From contig CM063294.1 of the NCBI GenBank assembly GCA_032173965.1, positions 7,362,452 to 7,426,451 on the forward strand: a stretch of DNA of 64,000 nucleotides, written 5' to 3'. This DNA comes from Sitta carolinensis. Taxonomy: Eukaryota > Chordata > Aves > Passeriformes > Sittidae. The notes below the pieces were generated by a model, which was not told the origin of the DNA, made no database searches, and saw nothing but the letters and a program-made list of their open reading frames with translations. Positions 9,691 to 41,854 of this stretch are shown piece after piece. Numbering within the stretch: the stretch's first letter is position 1; each line of letters starts with the position of its first letter. A program made the position numbers and the translations under genes.

Positions 9691-12600
9691 GCCCCTGCTC
9701 TCTCTGCTCCAGAGCTGCTTTTGACACTTCTGTCCTTGCAGCAAAACTGTTCCTGTTGGTTTACACGAGCCCTTCCTCAGGTATTTGTCTCCATGGCTGA
9801 AGTCCAAATCCTCTGACAATGCCCCAGAGTCTCTTCCCCTCACTGATCAAATGTTTTCCTTCCTTTACCCAGAAACTTCAGCAGGTATTTTTTCCCAAAG
9901 GGATCAGTTTTCCCAGGCAGTGCTTTGACTCTCCCAGTTTCTTAGCTGAATTTTCAATGCTTATTTTTCATCCCTCCCCATACAATTCCAGTTCATGTAT
10001 GTTGTTCAGCTCCTCAGTGTGCTTGTTTATTAAAATAAACCTTCTCTCTGTTTTTTGTCCATGGTGAACTTTCTAGAGAATTTATTGCATCCGTTACTAA
10101 CAACCATTTCCCAAATTACAGAAAACTCTGGTGGAGCAGGGGCTGAATCCAGAGGTAAAAATCCAAAGCCTCTCCATGGCCTCATATACTGGAATTTACC
10201 CCTCCCAATCTGCTGCTTTTTTTGCTTTAAATGAAACAAATCTGGTAAAATGTAAGATTCTAGAAGTCTGTTAAGTCCTGTCATTTAAATGTGATCATTA
10301 ATTAACCTTTTCAATTGACAAATTTCAGACCCTAAAGAAATTTATGTCCTGCTCTCACATCCTTATTCTCTTCACTGTTAAACTAATTTGAGTCTTCTAC
10401 TCAGTACTGACTGCCCTTTTTGGGCTTTCAGGAGGAAAATTTTGGAACAGCTGGACACAGAATAAATCCAGGGCTATCCTGAATTCTGTTTATCTGGAAA
10501 CCAGGTCCCAGCAATTAGGCAGCAGGAATGAAAATGAGGAAGGTAATATAAAAATTCCTTGTAGCTGAGAGGCTTCAACCTAAAGAAGTTCCTAGAACAC
10601 ATCACCTTGACTGGAAAAGATAAAAATGAGAAAACAAAGATCAGATTGAGAAAGACAAACTCTAAGGTTTCATCGTGTCAGAAAATCCTGATTTGTGGCT
10701 ATTTGCTGCCTTGCAGCCTCAGTGGATATTCCCACTCTCTGCTTTGGTTTGGTGGGATATTTAATGGGATATTTAATTTGCTTGTGCACCAAACCTAAGA
10801 CACCACATTTTTCATGCAGCCTCAGGAGCGATTCAAGAACCTGCAAGTCAGAGGTTCAACTCCGTCCCTGAATTTCCCCCGGGACTCCAGTTTGTCCCTG
10901 ATAATTTCTGGCACGGAATTACCCAGCTGGAGAGCAGGACTTGCCATGGGTGCTTTTCCTCAGCTCAAGGCTGGCAGATGTGAGAGAGGCACGGCAGCTC
11001 CTGCCACATACCAGAGCAGAGAACATCACCTGCCAATTGCTGCAGCTGCTGAAGGGAAGGCTGGGGTGGCTGGACAGGCTGGACAGGCGAGGCTGAGGCT
11101 GGAACAATGCCATGGAAATATGGGCAGGGGAAGAGCAGCAGAGCCTGAGAAGCTGATGGAATGTGCTCGGATCCTGGAAGGCAGAAAATAAAATGTTGGT
11201 GTGGAATAGGAAAAGAGAACAGATCCTGCACTCAGGGATGAGTAGAGTGCAAACGCTGCACTGGAGAGGTATTGAAATACCACTGGTGTGTCTTTATGTC
11301 TGGTGTAGCCACATGTGAAGGACAAGGAAGGGTTTTCCTGAGGTCTCACAATTTTCTTCATGCTAAGACAAGAAGCCATGAAATCCAGGCCTGGCAATCA
11401 GACAGTGGGATCCCTGTAAAAGCAATGGCAGTGCCAGAATAAAGCTGACTGGGTTAAACCACGGCACCATTCCCACCTGTGCTCATCCACCCGAGGGCTT
11501 TGGGCACTCAGAGGTGTTCTCTCAGAAGTTTTAATTCTGAAATGTGCAGTTTTTGCTCCCTGTGTAATTAATGCCTCGTTTGCTCATTAGGAGTAAACGA
11601 TCAATTGGGATGGAGAACACTCATTCCCTCAGAAGAGAAAAGCTTAAAAGCATCTCTTAGGGACTCTGCTAAGCACTGAGAGTTCTTGGGGTGCACAGTG
11701 TGGGGTTTTTAAAGGAAGGCGTTAATCCCCTCAGGTTTTTATTTTTGATTCAGTAATACCTGTGTTAGAGAACCAAGGTCATGACACCTCCCTAAAATAC
11801 AAACTGTGCACGTCCAAACAGCTTCCACCAGCTGTAAATGAGAAACAAGAAAGGCAATGTGCTCTTTTATTTTGCAGCTTATCAAGAGCAGAACACAAGT
11901 TTTATTGATGACTGTTCAGCATCTCTGATTTCTGGTTGTTTTCCTTTGGGTTTCAGCTCAGATATCCTTGGGTGCCTCAAACTCTGAATTTTCCCACATA
12001 TGGCAGCGGAGGGAGAAAGAAATGGAGCAATCCCAAACCCTTCAAAGGTTCACCTACAACTGATCTGTGAGATAAATCACAGGTTCCTGCTAAGAAAAAC
12101 CGGGGCAGTTTTGGTTTCTGTTGTAACCACTTCAGCACTCCCATTCTCTGACTGTTTCAATGCCAGTGCAACCCCAAGGCCCTGCCCACATTCCTTCATT
12201 CCATTCGGTGTCTCCTGCCCTTCAGGCAGCCTTCTCCCCGTGTCCCCTGCCTCGGGAGGGGCAGGGCAGCCTCTGCTGCCCCTCAGCCTGCTCTCCCCCC
12301 AGGGAGCCTCACTCCTCTCAGTTTTGGGTCTGATTTTTTGGATGTTCTGTTGGTTTTGATGCTGTATTGCTGTCACAGGACTCTGAGGCCTTTTCCAGCC
12401 TAAGTGATGCTGTTGACACATCCGGAACCCACAGGGATTGCTAAGAGTTTATTTGGTTATTCCTGCTCTGTGCCAGAGTGCTGTGGATTCCTCTGGGATT
12501 AACACTGAACCAGCAGCTGAGCCTTTGCATGTTGTCATTCACAAAACCCCAACTCACAGCCTGCTGGGGGATGAACGAGCCTTGTTACCCAATCCCGTTG

Positions 12601-12760
12601 GGGCTTGCATGAAACATGACTTGGAAATGTGGAGGACATTGTGATTTCTGCTGGGAGCCCCCCAGACACAGTGATTAAAACATGGCTTAAGTACAGACCT
12701 GCATAATACTGCAAATACACGTGGGAGGCAACTGGCAGGACCTTTGGGGCCAGGGCTGAC
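9690..12760. other. Intergenic region between the Kazal gene and FBXO38
   Basis: No exon with a recognisable family was found here on either strand. An AATAAA at 10034-10039 is the first canonical poly(A) signal downstream of the Kazal stop codon and could end a long 3' UTR. Composition is unremarkable. Confidence 0.45.
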
Positions 12761-12762
12761 TC

Positions 12763-12910
12763 TCCAGGAAAAATCACTCCTAAAGCTCCCAGAGAGCATC
12801 CAAAGGAGGGACACGGGGATGAGGAAGGGCAGGGTAAAAGCTCTTCAGGAAAAATCATTTATAAAGCTCCCAGAGAGCATCCAAAGGAGGGACACAGGGA
12901 TGGGGAAGGG
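12763..12910. repeat. Tandem duplication of about 79 bp
   Basis: CAGGAAAAATCA followed by TAAAGCTCCCAGAGAGCATC and CAAAGGAGGGACAC occurs twice, head to tail, with small differences. Confidence 0.8.
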
Positions 12911-12949
12911 TCTGGAGGAGCTGCTGGGGGCTCTGGACTGAGGGGACAC

Positions 12950-13370
12950 TCCTCAGGGTCTGCAGCTCTGATCTCTGCTCGGGACAGGGACAGCAGCCAG
13001 GGAAGGGCTGGAGCTGGGCCAGGGAGGGCCAGGCTGGATTTTGGGAATTGTTTTTCCCCCAGAGAGTTCTAGGCACTGCCCCAGAGCTCCAGGAGCTCCA
13101 GGGATGCCCAGGGTGGGATTTTGGGAATTGTTCTTCCCCCAGAGGGTGCTGGCACTGCCCAGGGAATGGGCACAGCCCCAGAGCTCCGGGAGCGTTCAGA
13201 CACTGCTCCAGGGATGGACAGAGTGGGATTGCTGGGCGTCTGTGCAGGGCCAGGGGCTGCACTGGATGATCACAGAAGCATGGAATGGTTTGGGCTGGAA
13301 GGACCTTAAAGCCCATCTCCTCAGAGCCGGGGCTGCTCCACGCTCCATCCCCGGTGCCCCCCGGGCACTC
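12950..13370 (-). mobile_element. CR1-like LINE fragments
   Basis: The part around 13265-13310 contains ATGGAATGGTTTGGGCTGGA and GGACCTTAAAG, matching the antisense of the common CR1 3' end from memory. The preceding part (GGGTGGGATTTTGGGAATTG, CCCCAGAGCTCC) is an inverted relative of 55008-55300. Internal duplication is visible: TTTTGGGAATTGTT occurs twice. Confidence 0.55.
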
Positions 13371-13434
13371 CCGTGCCTGGCACTGAGCGCTGCCCCAACA
13401 CTTCTCCTGAATCCCGCCGCTCTCGCTCTGGGCC

Positions 13435-14065
13435 TGCGACCAATGTCCCCGGAGCCCTTGGAGCCCTCAGCACCCCCAGAGCCCCCTCAGAGCCCCCGGA
13501 GCCATCAGAGCCCTTGGAGCCATCGGAGCTCCCGGTGCCCTCGGAACTCCCGGTGCCCTCAGATCCCCCGGAGCCCCCTCAGATCCCCCGGAGCCCCCTC
13601 AGATCCCCCGGAGCCCCTCAGATCCCCTCAATCCCCCGGAGCCCCTCAGATCCCCTCAGTTCCCCCGGAGCCCCTCAGATCCCCTCAGATCCCCCGGAGC
13701 CCCTCAGATCCCCTCAGTTCCCCCGGAGCCCCCTCAGATCCCCTCAGATTCCCCGGAGCCCCCTCGAGCCCCTCAGATTCCCCGGAGCCCCCCTCAGATC
13801 CACCCCTCAGATCCCCCGGAGCCCCCTCAGATCCCCTCAGATCCCCCGGAGCCCCTCAGATCCCCTCAGATCCCCCGGAGCCCCTCAGATCCCCCGGAGC
13901 CCCCTCAGATCCCCCGGAGCCCCTCAGATCCCCTCAGATCCCCCGGAGCCCCTCAGATCCCCCGACCCCTCGACCCCTCAGATCCCCCGGAGCCCCTCAG
14001 ATCCCCTCAGATCCCCCGGAGCCCCCTCAGATCCCTCAGCCCCCGGCCCCCTCAGAATCCCTCCC
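13435..14065. repeat. C-rich minisatellite upstream of FBXO38
   Basis: Interleaved units CCCCGGAGCCCCTCAGATC and CCCTCAGATCCC are repeated dozens of times. Several frames stay open and encode Ser-Pro-rich repeats. I take these as chance, because there is no start context, no homology, and every frame has the same property. Confidence 0.92.
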
Positions 14066-15060
14066 CGCCCCCTGACCCGGCAGAAGCGGCCCCGGAGCCC
14101 CCGAGCGCGGCGCGTGCGAAGGCCGCGGAAGCAGAGTCCGGGCCCCGCGCCTCAGACCCGGAGGCCGCAGAGCCGGCAGTCGGCCGGAGGCGGCCCAGAG
14201 CCCAGGAGCGCGGCGGGCAGGAGCGGAGCCCGCAGGATCGGGCCGGGCCCCCCGCGCCAGTCCGGGAGCGCGGGCGCGAGGGGAGCGCGGGCCGGTGAGG
14301 GAGCGCGGGCAGGTGAGGGGCAGGGCGGGCGTGAGGGCAGCGCGGGCAGTGAGGGCAGCCGGGCAGGAGGGGAGCGGGGCAGGTGAGGGCAGCGGCGGGG
14401 CAGGTGAGGGGCAGGCGCGGGCAGGTGAGGGGCAGGGCGGGCAGGTGAGGGGAGCGGACGCGGCAGGTGAGGGCAGGGCAGGGCGGGCAGTGAGGAGGGG
14501 CGGTGAGGCAGCGCGGGCAGGTGAGGGGAGCGCGGGCAGGTGAGGGGCAGCGCGGGCAGGTGAGGGGCAGGGCGGGCAGGTGAGGCGGAGCGCGGGCAGG
14601 TGAGGGCAGCGCGGGCAGGTGAGGGGAGGGCGGGCAGGTGAGGGGAGCGCGGGCAGGTGAGGGCAGGGCGGGCAGGTGAGGGAGGGGCAGGCGGGCAGGT
14701 GAGGGGCAGCGCGGGCAGGTGAGGGGCAGCGGCGGGCAGGTGAGGGGCAGGGGCTAGAGGCGGGCAGGTGAGGGGAGGCGCGGGCAGGTGAGGGGCAGGG
14801 CGGGCAGGTGAGGGGAGCGCGGGCAGGTGAGGGGCCAGTAGGCAGGAGGCAGTGACGGGCACACGGCTCGGGCCGCCGCCGCTGTCACAGGCCCCCAGGG
14901 CCCCCCGTGAGTGCTCGGCGGTGCCGGGGCTGTGGGCGAGCCTGTCTTCCCTTGCTTGGCTCGCCACAGATCGCCGCGTCCTTGCCATTTCCCCTCCGCT
15001 TCGGGAGCGCTCCTCTGTACCCGGCGCTCGCCGGGCCGGCCCTGGCTGCTCTCCCTCTTT
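14066..15060 (+). promoter_or_regulatory. FBXO38: GC-rich island: probable FBXO38 promoter and non-coding exon 1
   Basis: CpG-dense DNA with runs such as GAGCGCGGCGCGTGCG precedes the FBXO38 coding region by about 2 kb. The coding ATG exon has an acceptor, so an upstream non-coding exon must exist. Candidate donors are GGGCCG|GTGAGG near 14293, any of the array donors, or CCCCCC|GTGAGTGC at 14907. The exact start of transcription cannot be read from sequence. Confidence 0.55.
14286..14836 (+). repeat. Minisatellite of splice-donor-like units (GGGCAG|GTGAGG), about 22 copies
   Basis: Units of about 18-25 bases with core GAGCGCGGGCAGGTGAGG. By count about 22 contain GCAGGTGAGG, which is close to the consensus 5' splice site on the strand of FBXO38. 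A few degenerate units read GCAGTGAGG or GCGGTGAGG. The array lies inside the presumed promoter/first-exon island. Confidence 0.93.
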
Positions 15061-16838
15061 TTTTCCTTTCTGCGGAGCCTCCCCATGGTGTTTTGAGCTT
15101 TTTAAGGACCGTGGGGTTGTTTACTCATCCAGAACAGAGCCCGTCGAGCTGTTGTTCGTGCGACGTTCATTGTCGGGAATTAATTGAGGTGGGGGCCGCA
15201 AAATCCCATTTGCTTTGTTCGATATATAAACCTCTTTTGGCCGCAGAGGTTTGTTTTTTTATTTTTAAATGGGGTCACCTCGCCAGTGTAGAATGACGTG
15301 TTAAAGCTGTGCTCATTAGCTCAAAATAACCCCAGGAGGAGCTTTTAATTGTGCAGAAAGTGCAGACTCATAGAGACAAACCCTTCTTTTCCCCCTTCCT
15401 GGCAGGGGCGGGTTGTGCTCGTTGGAATTGTGTCTTACAGGATTCTTCCTGCTTTGGCTGTTAATATTTTTATTTCTCTTGCCTTTTTCCCAGTCCTTTT
15501 GCTTTCTCTTTCCTGCTGGATTGTGCCCAGCACGTGACTGTGCCAGTCTGGAAGTTTTCAGGTTGTTTTGCATTCTCTGGTCAAATTGAGTTATCCCGGG
15601 GGACTGGGAATCGATGTTATCCTTGGAATTCAGTCTATAAATAGTTAATTTTGGGCTTTATGAGGTTGATCACCCCATACTGATTCCTTCCAGCCTGCCC
15701 CAAAAAGAACAATAATTCAGGGTCTTCACTCCTGGCTGGAGAATTCTCTCAAACCCAGAGGAGCAGAGATCTGTTCAAACAGCAAATCCAGGTGGGGATT
15801 TATTGTTTGGATATCCCCCTTTAAAATCAAGACCTGGCAAATGCCGTTAGTGACTTAAAATGCTCCCAAAATGCATGATCCCACGTGTTGTGCAATCAGT
15901 AGATCACAGTGAAGCTGTCAGTATTTCAAATTTTGGCATCACAGTGGAGGCCTTGCTGAAAGCTTTTCCAAAATCCTTTTTTTTTTTACAGTTGTTTTGC
16001 CTCAATCCCATTGAATTTTGGCAGCCAACCTGTTCAACTCAGCTTCACTGAGCTGGTGATGCTTTGCCCTCCTCATTCTTGTTCTTGTGTTAGAATGAAA
16101 TAAATCTTTGCCAGATCTGCATAAGGATCTCTCAGCATCTCTAGGAGGTGATTTTCTGTTAGAAGTGAGTTCATCTTTATTTTAAATGATTATTAATAGC
16201 CTTATTAAATATCTTTATGAACATTTTTATTAAAAGTGCTGGTTTCCCCTGTCATTGCAGTGCCTGTGCTGCAGAGTGGGGGCCCCAGTCCAGGCAGGAG
16301 CAGAGGGTCCTGCACGCTGCTTTCAGTGCTCCCAGCTTTTCTATGGCTTGGGTCTCTAACCCAGCAACCTGAACGTTGCCCTTGGTGTTCTCCCCTCGAA
16401 GAGGAGCTGGTTCGAGGGCTTTTAATGGGGCAGTTTTGGAGAGTGAGTAGCAGGAGCCCATTTTTTCAAAGAAGACAAATTCTTTTTCTGCTGGACAGAC
16501 TTTGGGCTTTTATTTTGTGCCAGAACGTTGTGGTTGGTGCTGAGCTGGAGATCTCTGCCCAGCTTCCCTGTGACTGTCTTGATCTCAGGGTTGGGATCTC
16601 TGAAGATTTTTACTCTTGAAAAGAACTGATCTGTGGTTAAACCCACGGTGGTTTTTCTTCATCACTCCCTCAGCTGAGAGAGTTTTGTCTGCTAATCCTC
16701 AGGTTTTGTCCAAGCCCTTCTGTCTAATGAAAGCACAACTGGTTTTTTTGCAGCTTAGCTGCTGTCCCCTCCTGTGCTGTGCCCCTCTCGTGCCTCAGTT
16801 GCCCTGGGTTTCACAACTCTGTGCCTGTTTCCTCCCAG
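15061..16838. other. FBXO38 intron 1 (or 5' flank), no other feature seen
   Basis: This is AT-richer DNA between the GC island and the first coding exon. I see no conserved frame. The intron ends in a pyrimidine tract followed by alternative AGs at 16837-16838 and 16840-16841. Confidence 0.5.
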
Positions 16839-16855
16839 CAGAGCTCTCTGCAGAG

Positions 16856-36524
<19,669 letters not shown>

Positions 36525-38225
36525 GGGCTGCCCCCAGCCTGCCCTGCCTCCCCCTGGCGCTGCTGGCCAAGAAAAAGCAGGATTTTTAACAAATGCAAAG
36601 CATTTCCCCCCAACCCCGCCCCGCCCCGAGGCGCCCTGGGCTCTCCCCGCGGCCAGGAGGATGTAGTTAACTGTAAAATGGAAAGTACAAATTGTATACT
36701 AAGAGTTGTACATAGAGGAAACAAAACAAAAAAAATCAGAACTTCCTAATACTGAGACTTTATTTCATATGTTTATACAATTTAATTTAAGTTCCATTTT
36801 AATGAAGGCCAATAATTAGGAATGGGGAAGAAGATTTGAACTTTTCAGCCCATAAAATTCATAGCAGTATTTTTTTTTTCCTTACAAACAACAATTCCAT
36901 TTGCTGTGTTCAAAAGAGTCATCAGAGTCTCTTTTAATCTGTGCCTTTTTATTGAGCATTTAAGAGTCCAGTCTGAGTAAACCTGTTGAGCACAATCTTG
37001 GTGTCTTGTATGCATTTTTGGAAGGGTCAGAATATCCTCCTGCTGTTGCAAAGAAGGCCAGAAGCAGAAAAAAAAAAAAAAATAGAGAATTTGGTGATCT
37101 GTGGTAGCTTCTAGAGGTATTCAACCCATTTTTTGGGGGAAAAGGAAGCCCCCATGTTTAGCACCTTGGAAACCGAATGTTCTCAAGCATTTTGTACTGT
37201 TAAATTTCATTTTCATGGTGTATTTGACTCTGTACTATGGAAATCAAGATGTTGATTGTTGGTTCCACCCTCTTGGACATAAATCTGCCCCTTGCAGCTG
37301 GCTGGGGGCTGAGCTTTCCCTGCAGGAAAATGTGGAGGGGGCTGTGTGGGACCCAGGCAGGGAGCTCTGGGCTGGGGTCTGTCCCTCCGGACTGCACATT
37401 TTCCATGTGTCAGTAAAATCTGCTGCTCTTTGCCCCCAGAGCTGTGTGTGCTGTGCATTGAGAGGTGCCCCAGGTGCTGGGGGGGATTTGCTGCCAGTGC
37501 AGGTGTAAAATGCACTTTTTGGGGGTGCACTCCCAGGGCTGGCAGACCTTGCAAAGGCCAATCCCCAGCCCTGGCCTGGTCTAACCATGCTTGTTGAAAA
37601 TTGGCGTTACCAGCCTAGAAAATGGCACTTCCTGAGGTAAGAGGTGTACAGTTTAGACCATTTTATCCAATTTTGCTCATCATGCTGATGGTGATTCTCT
37701 GAATTGGGGGTAAATGTGGCTCACGGGGATTTCTGTGATGTTTAGCTCTGTAAAATTGGGGTGAAGCTGCTCCATCCACACAGCAAAGCCAGCGTTGGTT
37801 TTCTGTGGGAATTCTTGGGATAATGTGGAACTAGAAATGCATGGGATAAGAGGAAGGGAATGATGCCTAAAGGGAACATTTCCTCAGCCCTGCTCTGTGC
37901 TGACTGGAGGTGGAGCACTAAACACCAGAGAATGTGAACGTGACTGAATTTGCTTTAATGCAGGATCACAGTCAATGGTTTATTATAACTCTTATATTTA
38001 ACTAACCATAAATAATGTATTCAATGAGATTCAGCCAAAACAATTGTGACCCTTTCTAGAAGTGTTTCAAGTCCTCTGAGTCATTGATTCTGTCACCTTT
38101 ACCATTTTAATCCAGAAAATGTCGCTGAGTTTCTGGAGTACTGCACCACATCTCCAGCTGGAATCTCCTCCCTCCAGCCTTTTGCAGAAGTATTTACACA
38201 AATAAAGTGTTTGTTTCTATTCAGC
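36525..38225 (+). other. FBXO38: Probable FBXO38 3' untranslated region
   Basis: The DNA after the stop has no splice signals I trust. The first AATAAA I found downstream (38201-38206) is followed by a GT-rich element (GTGTTTGTTTC). Earlier cleavage at a non-canonical signal near 36750 cannot be excluded. Confidence 0.5.
38201..38206 (+). terminator. Candidate FBXO38 poly(A) signal
   Basis: Canonical AATAAA followed by TGTTTGTTTCT, which resembles a downstream GU-rich element. It lies 1.68 kb after the stop codon. Confidence 0.5.
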
Positions 38226-38229
38226 AGTT

Positions 38230-40750
38230 CTGGAAGCCATTGAACCTTGCAGTAATTTGACCTCTGCACTGTGACACCCATTTTCCACCAGTGCCTGAAT
38301 TCATCTCCTGAGGGCTGGGGGGGAAGCAGGAGCTGGGGTCTGCTGGGGATTTCATCTCTGGGGTCTGAGCTTCCTCCTCTCTTAATTTTGTGGCTGTTTT
38401 GGGCACTTTTAGCCCATCACCAGGGCAAGGGAGGGATTCCCTGGCTCTGCTCTTCCTTGGAGCATCCCAGGTGTTCCTGTGCCAGGTCAGGGCACGGTGA
38501 TCCTGCTCTCCCAGCCTCCTGCACCACAGGGAATTCCAGCTGGGCTCCTCAGCTCCGGGGGGACAAACTGGGATCCACTCACAGCCCCCCAAAAATGGAG
38601 ATTTGCATCTGGGTACCAGAGGAAGCTTTGCTGGACTTCCAAGGCAGCCTGGCAGACACTGAACCTGCAAGGGCAGGAAATGACAAACCGTGATTGCATC
38701 TCCTCTGTGCCCTGCTTCCCTCCTGGATGTGGCTTTGGGAATAACAGGGAGCAGGAATTTCTGCCCTGGGTAAGTGAAACCTTGGTTGGATTTCTGTCCC
38801 TCTCTGCAGGTGCACAGTCAGAGGGACAGGGGAGAGATTCTCCTGTCACTGAGGAGAAATGAGCAATTCCAGGAGTTCAGCTGGCAAAGGCAGGGGGTGA
38901 TCCCCCTGACTGGGAGGAGGGTCTGGGATGACTTTGGCACTGCTTTTCCCACAGCTCCCCCGGGAAGAAGATGCAGAGATCCCTGCTGGGAGAGGCTCAG
39001 GTGCCTGGGAAATGTCATCTAAACAGAACAGAAGGTAAACAGGGAAAGGGCAGAGTGTGTTTGGGCACACAGAGGGGGCACAGCTCCTGGTCACTGTGCT
39101 GGGGCTTGCTTTTCCCTCTCATTTAGGAGGAAAGCAAAATCTGGGCTTGGGGTTCAAAAAGGAAAGGATTTGGGAAGTGGTTTTGTTTGAGAAGCTGGAA
39201 GGAGTTGCTGGAGACAGGAATGTTGCCCCTGCTCTCCCTCCAGGGTGTGAGGGGCAGCTGCAGCCTCCCCTTGCCCAGGATTTGCATTTTGAGCTCCCAG
39301 TTAAGGAATTCCGACTCGCCCCTTGGCAGGGTGTGACAGGGACCCCTGGGCCCTGTGGCACTGCCCACAGCAGTGCCCATCCCCTGGAGAGCTCCTCAGC
39401 AGTCCCTGCGTGTTGGCAGGAGATAACCTGGGGATTCAGCCAGGAACATTTATACCCAAACTGAAAGAACTGAAAGCTTTGGCATATTTTTATTGAGTTT
39501 GTATTATAAGAAAGCAAGAGATTTCTTGCCTTTTGGCCTGGGAGTGCTCAGAGATGGCTCAGGAACTCAAACCCTAAACTGGGCAAGGGTTCCCAGCTGC
39601 CAGCTCCAGAGTGGAAATGCTCTGCTTGGCTTCAGCACCCCCAGGTTGGGTGGAATGACTCAGTTGATTGATCAGTTGTTGATTGACAGCTTTGCTGAGC
39701 CCAGGGAGGGATTAGAGGTGACACAGGCTGTGGGCATTCCGTGTTTGGAATCCCTCCAGTTGGAAGGGGAGCCCTCCCAGGGAGAGAGAGCTGCTGAGCA
39801 TTTTGGCTGGTGAGCCACTGATCCCCTTGACAGAGCCCCTGGGGAAACTGGGAGTTTATTTTAGATTAAAAAGAGAGCTTTTCCTAATGCACATAAAAAT
39901 AAAGGAGAAAGCAACAGCTGAAGGACAAAGCAGAACCAAAGAACCCCTCCCTGTGCTGCTGGTTCCATCTCTCTCCAGGAAATTTCACAGCAGGATTTTG
40001 ATGCCCTTCAATGGGGACAGAGAAAAGCTTTTTTTTTAGGATTTCTTTAAGAAATTTGACACTTGAGGTGAAACCAAGCCCAGCTGTTCTGCAGCCTCGT
40101 GTGGCCCAACCCCAACAAAACCCCCGTGGGGAGGAGCACAGACCTGCAGCAGCCCTGGATGGATTTTTCCCAAACTTTCAATAATGGGTTTATTCCCCTC
40201 ACTCTTCTGGTGTCAAGAGTAAAGTTTAATGAACTTTTTTGAAATTAAACCCTTCTATAAACAGGAAATTGTCAGCCAGGTGCCAGTGATGAACCAGGAG
40301 CACCTTCCACCACGAACATCAATAATTTGTGTCTTTCCAGCAGCCAGCAATTCTCTACCTTGGTTTTCCAACTGGGGCTGTTTCTGTCCAGTGTCCTTCT
40401 GAATCCCAAAGGAAAAGGATGTGAAGTTTTATCAGTGACTTTGCTGTGGGAGAAGTATTTAAAGAAGTCAGACACCATGGCCAGGAAGCCCCTTGTTCTT
40501 CTCATGCACAATATTTCTCCAACTGAGCAATGTTTTTGTTTGTTCTGAGCAGGATTTGTCTGTTTACAGTAAATACCTGTCACATAGCAACAGAAATATT
40601 ACTAAATAATAATACATAGCATGTTAAGCTCCTTGGTCTAGAAGCTTTTAATGAAAAAAACCACATGTTCCTGATAAAAAATAATAAATAATGTCAGCTC
40701 TTCTTTGTACATTAAAAATATCTGTACATGGTTACACGATATGACAAAGT
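38230..40750. other. Short intergenic region between FBXO38 and HTR4 (tail to tail)
   Basis: No recognisable exon on either strand. The boundary with the HTR4 3' UTR is unknown. An alternative minus-strand poly(A) signal lies at 40189-40194. Confidence 0.45.
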
Positions 40751-40755
40751 ACAAT

Positions 40756-40761
40756 TTTATT
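40756..40761 (-). terminator. Candidate poly(A) signal for HTR4(a) transcripts
   Basis: TTTATT on the plus strand gives AATAAA on the minus strand, about 1.0 kb downstream of the HTR4(a) stop codon. An alternative signal is 40194-40189. No downstream element is decisive. Confidence 0.35.
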
Positions 40762-41766
40762 TTCTAGGCTCAGGGTGGCATCTCTGGGGTAGATCTTCAC
40801 CTAAAAAGGGTCCAGGCTCGTGGCCTTGATCCTGCATGAGAATCCTTCTCCCAGATTTGTGGAGTTTAGAGCCTTGCCCACCCTTTCCATGCAAAGGGGG
40901 AAGCAGCTCACCAGGAACGTGGCAACATCGACATGCAGGAAGCAACTGAGGACTGAGATCTTTGCAAATGGTGAGACTGGAAAGTCTGGAAAACTTCTTG
41001 CCTCAACTGGAGGAGACCAGCAACAATAGAAAAATCAAGGTGCCAAAGGTAAATAGAAGTCTCTTTTCCAAATGTAGCTAGAAAAGGGTTTAAGTGGTTC
41101 GTTTTCCAAGTGGCACTTAGTGATCCATTGGAGACTGGCTCTGGCTCCTGGCAGCCTCAGAGTGCCCGAAGTTTGCTCAGGGGAGGGATGGGGACAGCTC
41201 TGGGCTCCAGGGCCAGGTCCCATCCCCTGGGAACGGCAGAGCAGGGCTGTGGCTGGGAGCTGGGGGTCCCTGCTGCTCCCACCAACACCCCGGGCTCCTC
41301 CTGGGCCAGCAGACCCCACCGAGGCATTGCCAGAGAGCAGCTGGGGCTGGGCTCCCCCAGGGGCTGGAAAACATTTCCTCCTGTTTTCCTGGGGAAAAGC
41401 TGGTGCTGCTCCTCCCCTGACAGTGTCCAGCAGGGAGGGAGGGATGGAGCAGCTCAGTCCCACTCTGCGGGGTTCAGCCACCCTGGATGAGGGGAGCTGA
41501 GCAGGGGATGGCTGCAAGGGAGCAGCTGCAAGGGAGCAGCAGCAGGCCCTGCACGGGTGGGTTTGAAGCTGTTTTGTGTCCTGGCTTTGCCAGGAATCCC
41601 TCCTCACTCCGGGAGCAGGCTGTGCTCCAGCTGCCCGTGCTCATTCCTGGGAATTCACTACAGGAGGCACCACCACGGTGCAGATGCGGGAGTTTGCAAG
41701 TCCTGCAGTCCGTGGATCCTTGGGGTGTCCTAAAAGGCCTCTGTTCTTCCTCTTGTGGGCCCAGCA

Positions 41767-41854
41767 CTAGAAGCAGGACTCTTGGGATTCAGGGTCGGGG
41801 TGGATGGGGAGCTTCTCTTGTTCCTGGTGGTGCCCGTTGTGTAAAACCGTGTAC
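41767..41854 (-). CDS. HTR4: HTR4 alternative C-terminal exon of the 5-HT4(a) type
   Basis: Read on the minus strand, an acceptor CCCCCTGCCAG is followed by G, then 28 codons starting YTVLHNGHHQEQEKLPIH and ending ESQESCF, then TAG. Human 5-HT4(a) has a tail of the same length with the core YTVLH-GHHQE-EKLPIH-DPES-ESCF. The single leading G completes the AG left by the donor of the exon at 63277, restoring the Arg after the common region. The tail sits in the cytoplasm. In mammals the terminal SCF is a PDZ ligand reported to bind SNX27. The exon lies 21.4 kb from the previous coding exon found, so other alternative tails may lie between them, but I could not recognise any. Confidence 0.93.

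Noticed and set aside
13041..14988. Proline-rich frames of 250-350 codons on both strands
   Set aside because: All frames are open because the GC-rich minisatellites lack stop codons. They overlap the FBXO38 GC island.
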